Notes under the pieces: model-generated
What the model saw: only the letters and a program-made list of their open reading frames with translations
Databases searched by the model: none
What the model was told of the DNA's origin: nothing
In this document: piece after piece, positions 16,431-24,883 of the stretch
Layout: each line of letters starts with the position of its first letter
Position numbering within the stretch: the first letter of the stretch is position 1
Translations under genes and position numbers: made by a program
NCBI RefSeq assembly: GCF_001418085.1
Contig: NZ_LIQH01000040.1
Span: forward strand, 310,001 to 374,000
DNA: 64,000 nt
Direction: 5' to 3'
Origin: Lacinutrix algicola
Lineage (GTDB): Bacteria; Bacteroidota; Bacteroidia; Flavobacteriales; Flavobacteriaceae

Positions 16431-16609
16431 AGGTTATGTATGGTTTTAAGGTTGTACGTAATATTCGCTAAGCAATTTCGTTAAAAAAAATTAACTTCTG
16501 AAACAAATTACTTACTTATATGTATTAACTTTTATTTAAATGTTACAATTATATTATCTGAAATAAAGAAATTATCTTTATCCCAAATAATAAATCAATT
16601 AAAATAAAC

Positions 16610-17365
16610 ATGAAAAACTACCTTATTATAGCTTTAATTATATGTATTTCAGCATGTAAAAATGATAAAACTAATAATGAATCAGAAATTTCTGAAGTAA
16701 AATTCACACCTATTGAGCACGCTACCATGATAATAGAATACCATGGTAAAACCATTTATATAGATCCTACTGGTGGTAAAGATGCTTTTAAAGGTTTACC
16801 AAAAGCAGATTTTGTTTTAATTACAGATATTCATAGTGATCATTTTCATTTAAACACTATTGAGTCTCTAGATTTAAGTAATGCTAAAATAATTGCACCA
16901 GAAGCTGTGTACGAATTACTACCTAAAGAACTTAGAGAAAATACAAATGCTCTTGTTAATGGTACTAAAGAAAATTATGAAACTTTTATTGTTGAAGCAG
17001 TACCTATGTATAATTTAAGAGAAGAAGCCTTAAAATTTCATCCTAAAGGTAGAGGGAATGGATATGTTTTAACTTTTGGAAAAGAGCGTATTTATATTTC
17101 TGGTGATACTGAAGATATACCAGAAATGCGTGAATTAAAAAATATAGACAAGGCTTTTATTTGCATGAACTTGCCTTACACTATGACTGTTGAAAGTGCT
17201 GCAAATGCTGTATTATCTTTTAAACCTAAACAAGTTTACCCATACCATTACCGTGGCACTGAAGGCCTTAGTGATATAGCCCTTTTTAAAGAAATAGTTA
17301 ATAATGAAACAAAAGATATTGAGGTTGTACAATTAGATTGGTACCCAAATGCTAGTAACAGGTAA
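16610..17365 (+). CDS. Metallo-beta-lactamase-fold lipoprotein (UlaG-like)
   Basis: 251 residues. The N-terminus is a lipoprotein signal ending in the lipobox ISAC (Cys about residue 16). The MBL fold follows: HATMIIEYHGKTIYIDP (as in UlaG-type enzymes), ADFVLITDIHSDHFH (the H-x-x-D-H metal motif, about residues 71-78), YISGDTEDIPE (metal-bridging Asp) and KQVYPYHYRG (final His). Related proteins hydrolyse lactones or phosphodiesters; the substrate here is unknown. It should be membrane-anchored facing the periplasm. It stands alone between two minus-strand blocks. Confidence 0.88.
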   Translation: MKNYLIIALIICISACKNDKTNNESEISEVKFTPIEHATMIIEYHGKTIYIDPTGGKDAFKGLPKADFVLITDIHSDHFHLNTIESLDLSNAKIIAPEAVYELLPKELRENTNALVNGTKENYETFIVEAVPMYNLREEALKFHPKGRGNGYVLTFGKERIYISGDTEDIPEMRELKNIDKAFICMNLPYTMTVESAANAVLSFKPKQVYPYHYRGTEGLSDIALFKEIVNNETKDIEVVQLDWYPNASNR

Positions 17366-17419
17366 TTAGATATTTACTATATTTGTTATAACCCAAATAA
17401 ATTATTACTATAAACCGCC

Positions 17420-17620
17420 ATGATTAGTATAATATTACCTATTGTTATTTTTACTGTATTTACTCTTTTATTTATTGTACCACTTTTAAAACAAAAGATA
17501 AAACTTTTTAAAGATTTAAAAGCTCTTGAAGACCAAGATAAAAAACTTAAAGAAATGACGAGTAAACAAAATATGGATAATAAGTATATTGACTTTACAG
17601 ATGGCCATTTATACCAATAA
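17420..17620 (+). CDS. Small membrane protein with a charged helical tail (tentative)
   Basis: 66 residues: one N-terminal hydrophobic helix (ISIILPIVIFTVFTLLFIVPLL) followed by a charged amphipathic stretch (KIKLFKDLKALEDQDKKLKEM). A same-sized ORF lies on the opposite strand at 17386-17634, but the plus-strand version has the better protein character and is followed directly by a terminator at 17631-17673. Function unknown. Confidence 0.45.
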   Translation: MISIILPIVIFTVFTLLFIVPLLKQKIKLFKDLKALEDQDKKLKEMTSKQNMDNKYIDFTDGHLYQ

Positions 17621-17630
17621 AATAATTTAA

Positions 17631-17673
17631 GCATAAAAAAAGATGCAATGACTATTATCTTCTTTTTTTATGC
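17631..17673. terminator. Bidirectional terminator before ettA
   Basis: GCATAAAAAAAGA (17631-17643) and TCTTTTTTTATGC (17661-17673) are perfect 13-nt inverted repeats around a 17-nt loop, between the small plus-strand gene and the converging end of ettA. Confidence 0.7.
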
Positions 17674-17688
17674 AATATATTAAAGTTA

Positions 17689-19380
17689 TTATCTAACCAA
17701 TTTTTTATACTTAATACGTTTTGGCATTAAATCTCCACCAAGACGTTTTTTCTTATTCTCTTCGTATTCTGAATATCCTCCTTCAAAGAAGTATACTTCT
17801 GAGTTTCCTTCGAATGCTAAAATGTGCGTACAAATTCTATCTAAAAACCATCTGTCGTGAGAAATAACTACAGCACAACCTGCGAAGTTTTCTAAACCTT
17901 CTTCTAAGGCTCTTAGTGTGTTTACATCTAAATCGTTGGTAGGCTCATCTAAAAGCAGCACGTTACCTTCTTCTTTAAGTGTCATTGCTAAGTGTAAACG
18001 GTTACGCTCACCACCAGACAACATACTTACTTTTTTATTTTGCTCACTTCCAGAGAAATTAAAACGACTTAAATACGCTCTTGAATTTACTTCTTTTCCT
18101 CCCATTAATATTAACTCTTGCTCGTCGCTAAAGTTTTGCCAAATGGTTTTATCTAAATCGATGTTACTATGGGCTTGATCTACATATGCAATTCTAGCAG
18201 TTTCCCCTACTTTAAATTCACCTTTATCTGGCTTCTCTTCGCCCATTATCATTCTAAAAATAGTAGTTTTACCAGCACCGTTTGGTCCTACTACACCTAC
18301 TATTCCTGCTTGTGGCAAGTTGAAGTTTAAATCTTCGTAAAGTAATTTATCCCCAAAGGCTTTACTTACACCGGAAGCTTCAATTACATTGGTTCCTAAA
18401 CGTGGTCCGTTTGGAATGTATATTTCTAGTTTTTCGTCAAGTTGTTTTTGATCTTGACTCATTAACTTATCGTAATTCTTTAAACGCGCTTTCTGCTTTG
18501 TTTGTCTTCCTTTTGCTCCTTGCTTAACCCATTCTAACTCACGTTCTAATGTTTTTTGACGCTTAGATGCTGTTTTAGACTCTTGTGCCATACGAGTTGA
18601 CTTTTGGTCTAACCAAGAAGAATAATTTCCTTCCCATGGAATACCAACACCTCTATCTAATTCTAATATCCAACCTGCAATATTATCTAAGAAATACCTA
18701 TCGTGTGTTACAGCAATTACAGTTCCCTTATATTGTGCTAAGTGCATCTCTAACCAATGTACAGATTCTGCATCTAAGTGATTGGTAGGCTCATCTAATA
18801 ATAATACGTCTGGTTCTTGCAATAATAAACGACATAAAGCAACGCGACGCTTTTCACCACCAGAAAGTACACCAATTTTCTTATCACCTTCTGGAGTACG
18901 TAACGCATCCATTGCAATTTCTAATTTAGTATCTAACTCCCAAGCACCAGCGGCATCTATCTCATCTTGTAAGACCGCTTGACGTGCCATTAATTTATCC
19001 ATCTTGTCTGCATCAGAATAGACTTCTTCTAAACCAAACATGTCGTTAATTTTATTGTACTCCTCAAGTATTGCAACTGTAGCTGCAGCACCTTCTTTTA
19101 CAACTTCTAAAACTGTTTTTTCAGGATCTAATTGAGGTTCTTGCTCTAAGTAACCTGTTGTAAATTCTTTATCTGAAGTTAAATCTCCTTGAAAGTTTTT
19201 ATCTATTCCAGCTATAATTTTTAATAAAGTAGATTTACCCGAACCGTTAAGACCTAAGATTCCAATTTTTGCTCCGTAATAGAAACTTAAATAGATGTTT
19301 TTTAATACTGGTGTATTTGCCGACTTGAACGTTTTTGTAACGCCAGCCATTGAAAATATAATTTTTTTATCGTCAGACAT
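17689..19380 (-). CDS. ettA: Energy-dependent translational throttle protein EttA (ABC-F)
   Basis: 563 residues with two ABC domains and no membrane part. Walker A motifs are GLNGSGKS (about residue 43) and GPNGAGKT (about 365). Signature motifs are LSGGEKRRVAL and LSGGERNRLHL, each followed by Walker B (LLLDEPTNHLD, LLLDEPTNDLD) and the switch His in THDR/SHDR. The interdomain linker is rich in basic residues (GRQTKQKARLKNYDKL), as in ABC-F proteins. EttA binds the ribosomal E site and gates the first peptide bond according to ADP/ATP. Length and linker fit EttA best among ABC-F types; it is not an antibiotic-resistance type by any feature I can see. Single-gene unit. Confidence 0.93.
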   Translation of the reverse strand: MSDDKKIIFSMAGVTKTFKSANTPVLKNIYLSFYYGAKIGILGLNGSGKSTLLKIIAGIDKNFQGDLTSDKEFTTGYLEQEPQLDPEKTVLEVVKEGAAATVAILEEYNKINDMFGLEEVYSDADKMDKLMARQAVLQDEIDAAGAWELDTKLEIAMDALRTPEGDKKIGVLSGGEKRRVALCRLLLQEPDVLLLDEPTNHLDAESVHWLEMHLAQYKGTVIAVTHDRYFLDNIAGWILELDRGVGIPWEGNYSSWLDQKSTRMAQESKTASKRQKTLERELEWVKQGAKGRQTKQKARLKNYDKLMSQDQKQLDEKLEIYIPNGPRLGTNVIEASGVSKAFGDKLLYEDLNFNLPQAGIVGVVGPNGAGKTTIFRMIMGEEKPDKGEFKVGETARIAYVDQAHSNIDLDKTIWQNFSDEQELILMGGKEVNSRAYLSRFNFSGSEQNKKVSMLSGGERNRLHLAMTLKEEGNVLLLDEPTNDLDVNTLRALEEGLENFAGCAVVISHDRWFLDRICTHILAFEGNSEVYFFEGGYSEYEENKKKRLGGDLMPKRIKYKKLVR

Positions 19381-19481
19381 ATAATTTATGTGTATTGATT
19401 TATTTGTTTTTATTCTTGTTAAGTTAACTACTTAAACCTTTTATTACGACTTGATTAAATCAAATCACTCGTTGCCTAGCT

Positions 19482-19664
19482 TTATACTCTTCCTTTTAAA
19501 GCATTAAAAACCCATGCAATAGCAAAGAAGCCAATACCTACCGATGCAAATCCCCAACCAGCGACATCGTCGTATCTAAAAGCACCTAAGGCTATTAATG
19601 CTAAACCTACTATTATCATAATTGTGGTAGCCCATGCTAACACAGTATTTTTATTCATTGCCAT
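19482..19664 (-). CDS. Small two-helix membrane protein (CAL67264-like)
   Basis: 60 residues with two hydrophobic segments, TVLAWATTIMIIVGLALIALGAF and GWGFASVGIGFFAIAWVFNAL, joined by the short loop RYDDVA. I recall a flavobacterial family of this size named after the Gramella locus CAL67264, and the sequence fits it, but I cannot verify that. Stand-alone gene on the same strand as ettA. Function unknown. Confidence 0.75.
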   Translation of the reverse strand: MAMNKNTVLAWATTIMIIVGLALIALGAFRYDDVAGWGFASVGIGFFAIAWVFNALKGRV

Positions 19665-19950
19665 AATTGTATTGTTTTTTAAGCGAAATACAAATATCGT
19701 TTATTTTAGAAAAATATACCGCTTATATTCTAGTGTTTTTTTTACACTAATGATATCCAATATTTTAAAGCTTATATAAAAAGCTAAAGATTAGAGTCTC
19801 AAATTCTATCTTATAATCCAATAATGGAAACTTTACATGTAATTTTAGAATTTCTAAATTAACTTTTTATTAGTAAACTTAATAGTGATTAACATTTATT
19901 TAGCTACTACTTTTGTTGTTTCTATTTTAATTCACAAAAAACAAATTTTA

Positions 19951-21099
19951 ATGAATAAAGCTTTACTATCTCTAGCTATTGGCGGTTTTGGAATTGGCCT
20001 TACGGAATTTGTTATTATGGGAATTTTACCAGATGTTGCTACTGCTTTTAATGTTAGCATTCCTGTAGCTGGACACTTTATATCTGCCTATGCATTAGGA
20101 GTTGTTGTTGGTGCTCCTACCCTAACTGGTTTTGGAAGTAAGTTTCCTGCAAATAAAGTGCTATTAGGCTTAATGCTTTGGTTTACCGTATTTAATACTT
20201 TATCTGCTTTTGCCACTGACTATAATTCTTTTATTATATTAAGGTTTTTATCTGGTTTACCACATGGAGCATTTTTTGGAATTGGAGCAATTGTAGCAAG
20301 TAAACTTTCTAAACCAGGAAAAGAAGCACAAGGAATTGCTATTATGTTTAGTGGTTTATCCTTTGCAAATCTTTTAGGTGTGCCATTTGGTACTTATTTA
20401 GGTAAGAATTTTAATTGGAATGTTTCCTTTTTAATGGTAGGTGCTGTTGGTGTAATTGCAGTTTTAAGTGTAAAGTTTTGGATGCCTTTATTAAAAAACT
20501 CTTCGGAAAATAGTTTTATTAGTGAATTTAAAATTTTTAAACGCTTAGAACTTTGGTTAATTATTTTACTTACAACAGTTGGAACTGGTGGTTTTTTTGC
20601 TTGGTACAGCTACATTGCTCCTTTAATAACAGATGTTGCTGGACATCCAAGTAGTATGGTAACTTACGCTATGACCTTGGCAGGTTTAGGAATGGTTATT
20701 GGTAATTTTATAGGAGCTAAATTGGCACAAAAATTCTCGCCGCTTTATGCTGTAACGATAGTTCTTTTTGTAATGTCGATATTCTTAATTATAAATACAT
20801 TTCTAGCTACAAATAAAATATTGATTTTAGTAATGACATTTATTATAGGTGCTGCATCCTTTTCTATATCTACACCAATACAATTACTAATTATAAATTC
20901 ATCTAAAGGATCTGAAGCTTTAGGCTCTTCGCTAAATCAAAGTGCTTTTAATATAGGAAATGCTAGTGGTGCTTACTTTGCTGGTATACCAATTGCAATG
21001 GGACTTGGTTATACCTCTGCAGATTGGGTTGGAGCTGCTATGGCAGGAATAGGTGTGTTTATTGCAATAATTATTATTTTAATAAGAAAATCTAAATAA
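19951..21099 (+). CDS. MFS transporter, AraJ/sugar-efflux type
   Basis: About 382 residues from the ATG at 19951; an in-frame ATG at 19885 would add a 22-residue leader before the first helix and is less likely. Twelve hydrophobic segments are visible, beginning with LLSLAIGGFGIGLTEFVIMG, a start typical of the AraJ/NepI-like drug:H+ antiporter branch (a G-T-E-F-V motif in helix 1). FLSGLPHGAFFGIGA in helix 4 is the family signature region. Expected to export sugars, arabinose-like compounds, nucleosides or drugs with proton exchange; the substrate is not predictable. A terminator follows at once. Confidence 0.88.
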   Translation: MNKALLSLAIGGFGIGLTEFVIMGILPDVATAFNVSIPVAGHFISAYALGVVVGAPTLTGFGSKFPANKVLLGLMLWFTVFNTLSAFATDYNSFIILRFLSGLPHGAFFGIGAIVASKLSKPGKEAQGIAIMFSGLSFANLLGVPFGTYLGKNFNWNVSFLMVGAVGVIAVLSVKFWMPLLKNSSENSFISEFKIFKRLELWLIILLTTVGTGGFFAWYSYIAPLITDVAGHPSSMVTYAMTLAGLGMVIGNFIGAKLAQKFSPLYAVTIVLFVMSIFLIINTFLATNKILILVMTFIIGAASFSISTPIQLLIINSSKGSEALGSSLNQSAFNIGNASGAYFAGIPIAMGLGYTSADWVGAAMAGIGVFIAIIIILIRKSK

Positions 21100-21129
21100 A
21101 AGAAGCACTTTTAGAAGTGCTTCTTTTAT
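21098..21129. terminator. Bidirectional terminator between the MFS gene and pirin
   Basis: AAAAGAAGCACTT and AAGTGCTTCTTTT form a perfect stem around TTAG in the short gap between convergent genes, with A- and T-runs on each side. Confidence 0.88.
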
Positions 21130-21136
21130 TACTCTA

Positions 21137-21862
21137 CTAAAAAAGCATGGGTACTTCAATAAAGAGTATTTGAGATTCTTTATTGGCTTTAATTGTAAAA
21201 CGGTCTCCTTCACTTACACCTATAGCATCACGTGTGTTCAAAATTTCTGAGTTTACTTCAACTTCACCATTAATATTTAATATGTATACACCGTGGTTTT
21301 CACTTTTAATATTGTAAATAAACTGCTCTCCTTTACTCAATTCTATTGTAGAGATTATAGCATCTTGATTAATTTTTAGGCTTCCTTCTAAATCTTCATC
21401 TATAGATGATACTAAAATTTGTAGTTTATTCTTTCTATCTTTTATTTCAAAATTTTTCTGATCGTATCTAGGTGAAACATTTTGCTTATTTGGTATAATC
21501 CATATTTGAAATAAACTTAAATGTTCTCGTTCCGAACCATTAATTTCTGAATGTTCTACACCTGTACCTGCCGACATTATTTGTACTTCTCCAGGTAATA
21601 CTTGTTGCCATTCTTTATGCCTAATATTATCTCTATGCTTTAGTATGCCTTTTAATGGAATAGTAATAATTTCCATATTATTATGAGGATGTGTGGCAAA
21701 TCCCATTTTTGGAGCAATAACATCATCATTTAATACTCGTAACGCACCAAAATGCATTTTCATTGGATCGTGAAAATTTGCGAAACTAAAAGAATGATTT
21801 GCCTGTAACCAATCATGATCCGCAAACCCTCTAGAATCTGCTTTATGTACAACTGTCTTCAT
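21137..21862 (-). CDS. Pirin family protein (YhhW/quercetinase-like)
   Basis: 241 residues of the bicupin pirin family. Characteristic segments are SRGFADHDWLQANHSFSFA near the N-terminus, FGALRVLNDD, the metal site ATHPHNNMEIITIPLKG (two His and a Glu), and MSAGTGVEHSEIN with the fourth ligand. Bacterial pirins include quercetin dioxygenases and redox-responsive cofactors; the activity here is unknown. It lies 56 bases downstream of a MarR regulator and an FMN reductase on the same strand, which points to a redox or electrophile stress unit. The second cupin is degenerate, as usual. Confidence 0.9.
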   Translation of the reverse strand: MKTVVHKADSRGFADHDWLQANHSFSFANFHDPMKMHFGALRVLNDDVIAPKMGFATHPHNNMEIITIPLKGILKHRDNIRHKEWQQVLPGEVQIMSAGTGVEHSEINGSEREHLSLFQIWIIPNKQNVSPRYDQKNFEIKDRKNKLQILVSSIDEDLEGSLKINQDAIISTIELSKGEQFIYNIKSENHGVYILNINGEVEVNSEILNTRDAIGVSEGDRFTIKANKESQILFIEVPMLF

Positions 21863-21918
21863 TTTATATTATAATTTTAACTTTTAATAAAATATAAGGA
21901 TAGAGTTCAATCTATTTT

Positions 21919-22356
21919 TCACCTTACTTTATCTAATAAATTACTTAGCTGCAAAGCCTCTTCATCTGTTAAATTTTTAAGTAATATACTATCCCACTTC
22001 TCATCAATTTCACCTAATAATTTTAATCCTTTTTCTGCTATAATAATATTTACAACTCTTCTATCGTCTTTACTAGGTATTCTATCTATAAAGTGTTTTG
22101 AACACAATTTATCCATTAGTCTAGTTACGTTGGGAGAACGTTGGACCATTCTATTTTTAACGGTTTGTACACTAATTGGATCCTTTGCTCCTCTTAGTAT
22201 TCTTAAAATATTATATTGTTGCGATGAGATGTTATATGGCTTAAAGAATTCTAATTGTTTACCATTAATCCAACTCGCTGTATATAAAATATTTATATAT
22301 GCCTTTAAATCGTTTGATGCAAAAGTCGATTCTATTTCTTTTGAAATATCTCCCAT
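21919..22356 (-). CDS. MarR-family transcriptional regulator
   Basis: 145 residues with a winged-helix core: ISSQQYNILRILRGAKDPIS, then the recognition-helix region QTVKNRMVQRSPNVTRLMDKL (about 63-84), and the wing with the hallmark KDDRRVVNIIIAEKG (about 95-110). MarR proteins are dimeric repressors responding to phenolics or oxidants. The gene overlaps the upstream NADPH-dependent FMN reductase by one base (TAATG) and pirin follows, so it probably controls its own operon. One Cys (LCSKHF) sits next to the DNA-reading domain and could be a redox sensor; that is inference. Confidence 0.9.
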   Translation of the reverse strand: MGDISKEIESTFASNDLKAYINILYTASWINGKQLEFFKPYNISSQQYNILRILRGAKDPISVQTVKNRMVQRSPNVTRLMDKLCSKHFIDRIPSKDDRRVVNIIIAEKGLKLLGEIDEKWDSILLKNLTDEEALQLSNLLDKVR

Positions 22357-22886
22357 TATAAACTCTCTTTAAAGATATTAATAGCTTGAGTTAATGTTTT
22401 ATTTAGAGTTTCATCTTTAATACCTTTTTCTGAAAAATTATCATTAAATGAAGGTAAAGAAAAAGTTGCAACTACATTAGCATCATGTCTTGGGAATCTA
22501 TCTTTTGCTATTTCTAAAACAGACTGACCACCTCTTCCTCCAGGAGATGTTGCCATTAAAAGCATTGGTTTGTTTTGCCATAATTTATTATCAATACGAG
22601 ATAACCAATCTAAAAGATTTTTAAAAACTGTCGTGTAAGCTCCGTTATGTTCTGCTAACGATAAAATAACACCATCCGTAGATTTAATGTGTTCTAAAAA
22701 AACTTCTGCAGCTTTTGGAATACCTTCCTCATTCTCTAAATCTATACCATAAATAGGTAAATTAAAATCGTTAAGATCCAAGACTGTTAACTTAGCTTCT
22801 TCTATTAATGAACCGGCATAAATTGCTAATTGTTTATTTATAGAAACCTTACTGTTACTTCCTGCAAATACTAAAATGTTTTTCAT
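22356..22886 (-). CDS. NADPH-dependent FMN reductase
   Basis: 176 residues of the flavodoxin-like FMN reductase family. The FMN-phosphate loop is FAGSNSKVSINKQLA (about 6-20). SLAEHNGAYTTVFKNLLDWLSR (about 76-97) is the signature with the P/A-E-x-N-G/x-x-x-x-x-K-N-x-D-W pattern, and MATSPGGRGG follows. These cytoplasmic dimers reduce FMN, quinones, azo dyes or chromate with NAD(P)H. It is the first gene of the FMN reductase-MarR-pirin unit; a TATATTTG -7 box lies 17 nt upstream of the start. Confidence 0.9.
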   Translation of the reverse strand: MKNILVFAGSNSKVSINKQLAIYAGSLIEEAKLTVLDLNDFNLPIYGIDLENEEGIPKAAEVFLEHIKSTDGVILSLAEHNGAYTTVFKNLLDWLSRIDNKLWQNKPMLLMATSPGGRGGQSVLEIAKDRFPRHDANVVATFSLPSFNDNFSEKGIKDETLNKTLTQAINIFKESL

Positions 22887-22903
22887 AAAAAAATATTATA
22901 TCT

Positions 22904-22911
22904 CAAATATA
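22904..22911 (-). promoter_or_regulatory. Candidate -7 element of the FMN reductase-MarR-pirin unit
   Basis: The minus strand reads TATATTTG, an exact TAnnTTTG match, 17 nt before the ATG at 22886. No TTG at the right -33 distance was found. Confidence 0.4.
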
Positions 22912-23033
22912 AATAAATAGTTTCCATAGAATATAATACCAGGGAATTTAATAAATTATTAACTATTATTTTTATGATAGTTTCAAAGTGAAAATGATAT
23001 TAAACTTTGTATTTTAGCTTAAAAATTATTTTA

Positions 23034-24662
23034 ATGGATATCGACTTCAATAAAAACGAAGATTATAATAAATTACTATTATCTGATTTGCGTAACCGCT
23101 TTGCTCAAGTAAAATTAGGAGGTGGACAAAAACGTATTGATAAACATCACGAAAAAGGTAAACTTACCGCAAGAGAACGTATTGATTATCTTTTAGATAA
23201 AAAACGTAAAAGTATTGAAATTGGTGCTTTTGTAGGTGACGGTATGTATGAAGAACATGGCGGATGTCCTTCTGGAGGTGTTGTAATTAAAATGGGTTAT
23301 GTAAGCGGCAAACAATGTATTGTTGTTGCAAATGATGCTACAGTAAAAGCTGGTGCATGGTTTCCTATTACAGGAAAGAAGAATTTACGTGCTCAAGAAA
23401 TTGCAATTGAAAACAAACTTCCAATAATTTACTTAGTAGATAGTGCTGGTGTTTATTTACCATTACAAGATGAAATATTCCCGGATAAAGAACATTTTGG
23501 TCGTATTTTTAGAAATAACGCTATAATGAGTAGTATGGGTATTACCCAAATAGCTGCTGTTATGGGAAGTTGTGTTGCTGGTGGTGCATATTTACCAATT
23601 ATGAGTGACGAAGCTTTAATTGTTGATAAAACAGGAAGTATTTTTCTTGCAGGTAGTTACTTAGTAAAAGCGGCTATTGGTGAGACTATAGATAATGAAA
23701 CTCTTGGTGGTGCAACTACACATTGCGAGGTATCTGGTGTTACAGATTACAAAGCTAAAGACGATAAAGATGCCTTAGATACTATTAAGCGATTAATAGA
23801 TAAAATTGGCGATTACGATAAAGCAGGCTTTAATAGAGTTGAAGCTAAAAAACCTAAAGAGAATCCAGAAGATATTTATGGTATTCTTCCAAAATCTAGA
23901 GCAGACCAATATAATATGCTTGATATTATTTCTAGATTAGTAGATGATGGAGAATACGACGAATACAAAAAAGGATACGGACAAACCATTATTACTGCTT
24001 ATGCAAGAATAGATGGTTGGGCTGTTGGTATTGTAGCCAACCAAAGAAAGTTAGTAAAAACCAAGAGTGGTGAAATGCAATTTGGCGGTGTTATTTATAA
24101 TGATAGCGCAGATAAAGCAACTCGTTTTATAGCTAATTGTAACCAAAAGAAAATTCCTTTAGTATTCTTACAAGATGTTACTGGTTTTATGGTTGGTAGT
24201 AAGAGTGAGCATGGTGGTATAATTAAGGATGGAGCAAAAATGGTGAATGCAGTTAGTAACTCTGTAGTTCCGAAATTTACTATTATTATTGGAAATAGTT
24301 ATGGAGCTGGAAATTATGCTATGTGCGGTAAAGCTTATGATCCAAGATTAATTGTAGCTTGGCCAAGTGCTGAATTAGCAGTTATGAGTGGAAATAGTGC
24401 TGCTAAAGTATTATTACAAATTGAGAAAGCTTCATTATTGAAAAAAGGAGAAAAAATCACTCCTGAGAAAGAAGAAGAACTATTCTCTAAAATTAAAAAT
24501 AGATATGATAACCAGGTATCACCGTACTATGCCGCTTCTCGTTTATGGACAGATGCCATTATAGATCCTTTAGATACTAGAACTTGGATTTCTATGGGTA
24601 TTGAAGCTGCAAATCATGCACCTATAGAGAAGCCTTTTAATATGGGTGTTTTACAGGTTTAA
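23034..24662 (+). CDS. Acyl-CoA carboxylase, carboxyltransferase (beta) subunit
   Basis: 542 residues from the ATG at 23034; an in-frame ATG at 23007 is less likely because it adds MYFSLKIIL ahead of the usual start. Both halves of the carboxyltransferase fold are visible: ERIDYLLDKKRKSIEIG, GGCPSGGVVIKMGYVSGK, AVMGSCVAGGAYLPIMSDEA (first oxyanion-hole region) and FLQDVTGFMVG with GAGNYAMCGKAYDPR (second). Length and the ends fit the methylcrotonyl-CoA carboxylase-like branch used in leucine breakdown, but propionyl-CoA carboxylase beta is close and the partner biotin subunit is not in the window. A terminator follows. Confidence 0.9.
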   Translation: MDIDFNKNEDYNKLLLSDLRNRFAQVKLGGGQKRIDKHHEKGKLTARERIDYLLDKKRKSIEIGAFVGDGMYEEHGGCPSGGVVIKMGYVSGKQCIVVANDATVKAGAWFPITGKKNLRAQEIAIENKLPIIYLVDSAGVYLPLQDEIFPDKEHFGRIFRNNAIMSSMGITQIAAVMGSCVAGGAYLPIMSDEALIVDKTGSIFLAGSYLVKAAIGETIDNETLGGATTHCEVSGVTDYKAKDDKDALDTIKRLIDKIGDYDKAGFNRVEAKKPKENPEDIYGILPKSRADQYNMLDIISRLVDDGEYDEYKKGYGQTIITAYARIDGWAVGIVANQRKLVKTKSGEMQFGGVIYNDSADKATRFIANCNQKKIPLVFLQDVTGFMVGSKSEHGGIIKDGAKMVNAVSNSVVPKFTIIIGNSYGAGNYAMCGKAYDPRLIVAWPSAELAVMSGNSAAKVLLQIEKASLLKKGEKITPEKEEELFSKIKNRYDNQVSPYYAASRLWTDAIIDPLDTRTWISMGIEAANHAPIEKPFNMGVLQV

Positions 24663-24690
24663 ATCTAACAGAAATAAAAATTACATACAT

Positions 24691-24722
24691 AAAAAAAGGA
24701 ATGCTGTACGCATTCCTTTTTT
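24691..24722 (+). terminator. Terminator of the acyl-CoA carboxylase gene
   Basis: An A-run is followed by GGAATGC-TGTAC-GCATTCC and a T-run: a 7-bp GC-containing stem extended by A-T pairs, 29 bases after the stop. Confidence 0.88.
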
Positions 24723-24825
24723 GGTTTTTAAACCTTTTCTAAATAGCTTTATTATTATTTATATGCACTGAATAAAGTATTCCTTTCTTCTTTTAAATAT
24801 TTACCAACTATTAATAAATCCTAAT

Positions 24826-24857
24826 ACAAAAAAAACCACTTATAAGTGGTTTTTTTG
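24826..24857. terminator. Terminator of the TPR gene
   Basis: AAAAAAACCACTT and AAGTGGTTTTTTT form a near-perfect hairpin with a 2-nt centre, 27 bases past the stop of the minus-strand TPR gene. Confidence 0.85.
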
Positions 24858-24883
24858 TTTGTAACATATGTCTTTAATTCTTT

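Noticed and set aside
17386-17634. 82-aa ORF on the minus strand opposite the small membrane gene at 17420
   Set aside because: Overlaps the terminator and the better plus-strand ORF; its start lies inside the terminator region.
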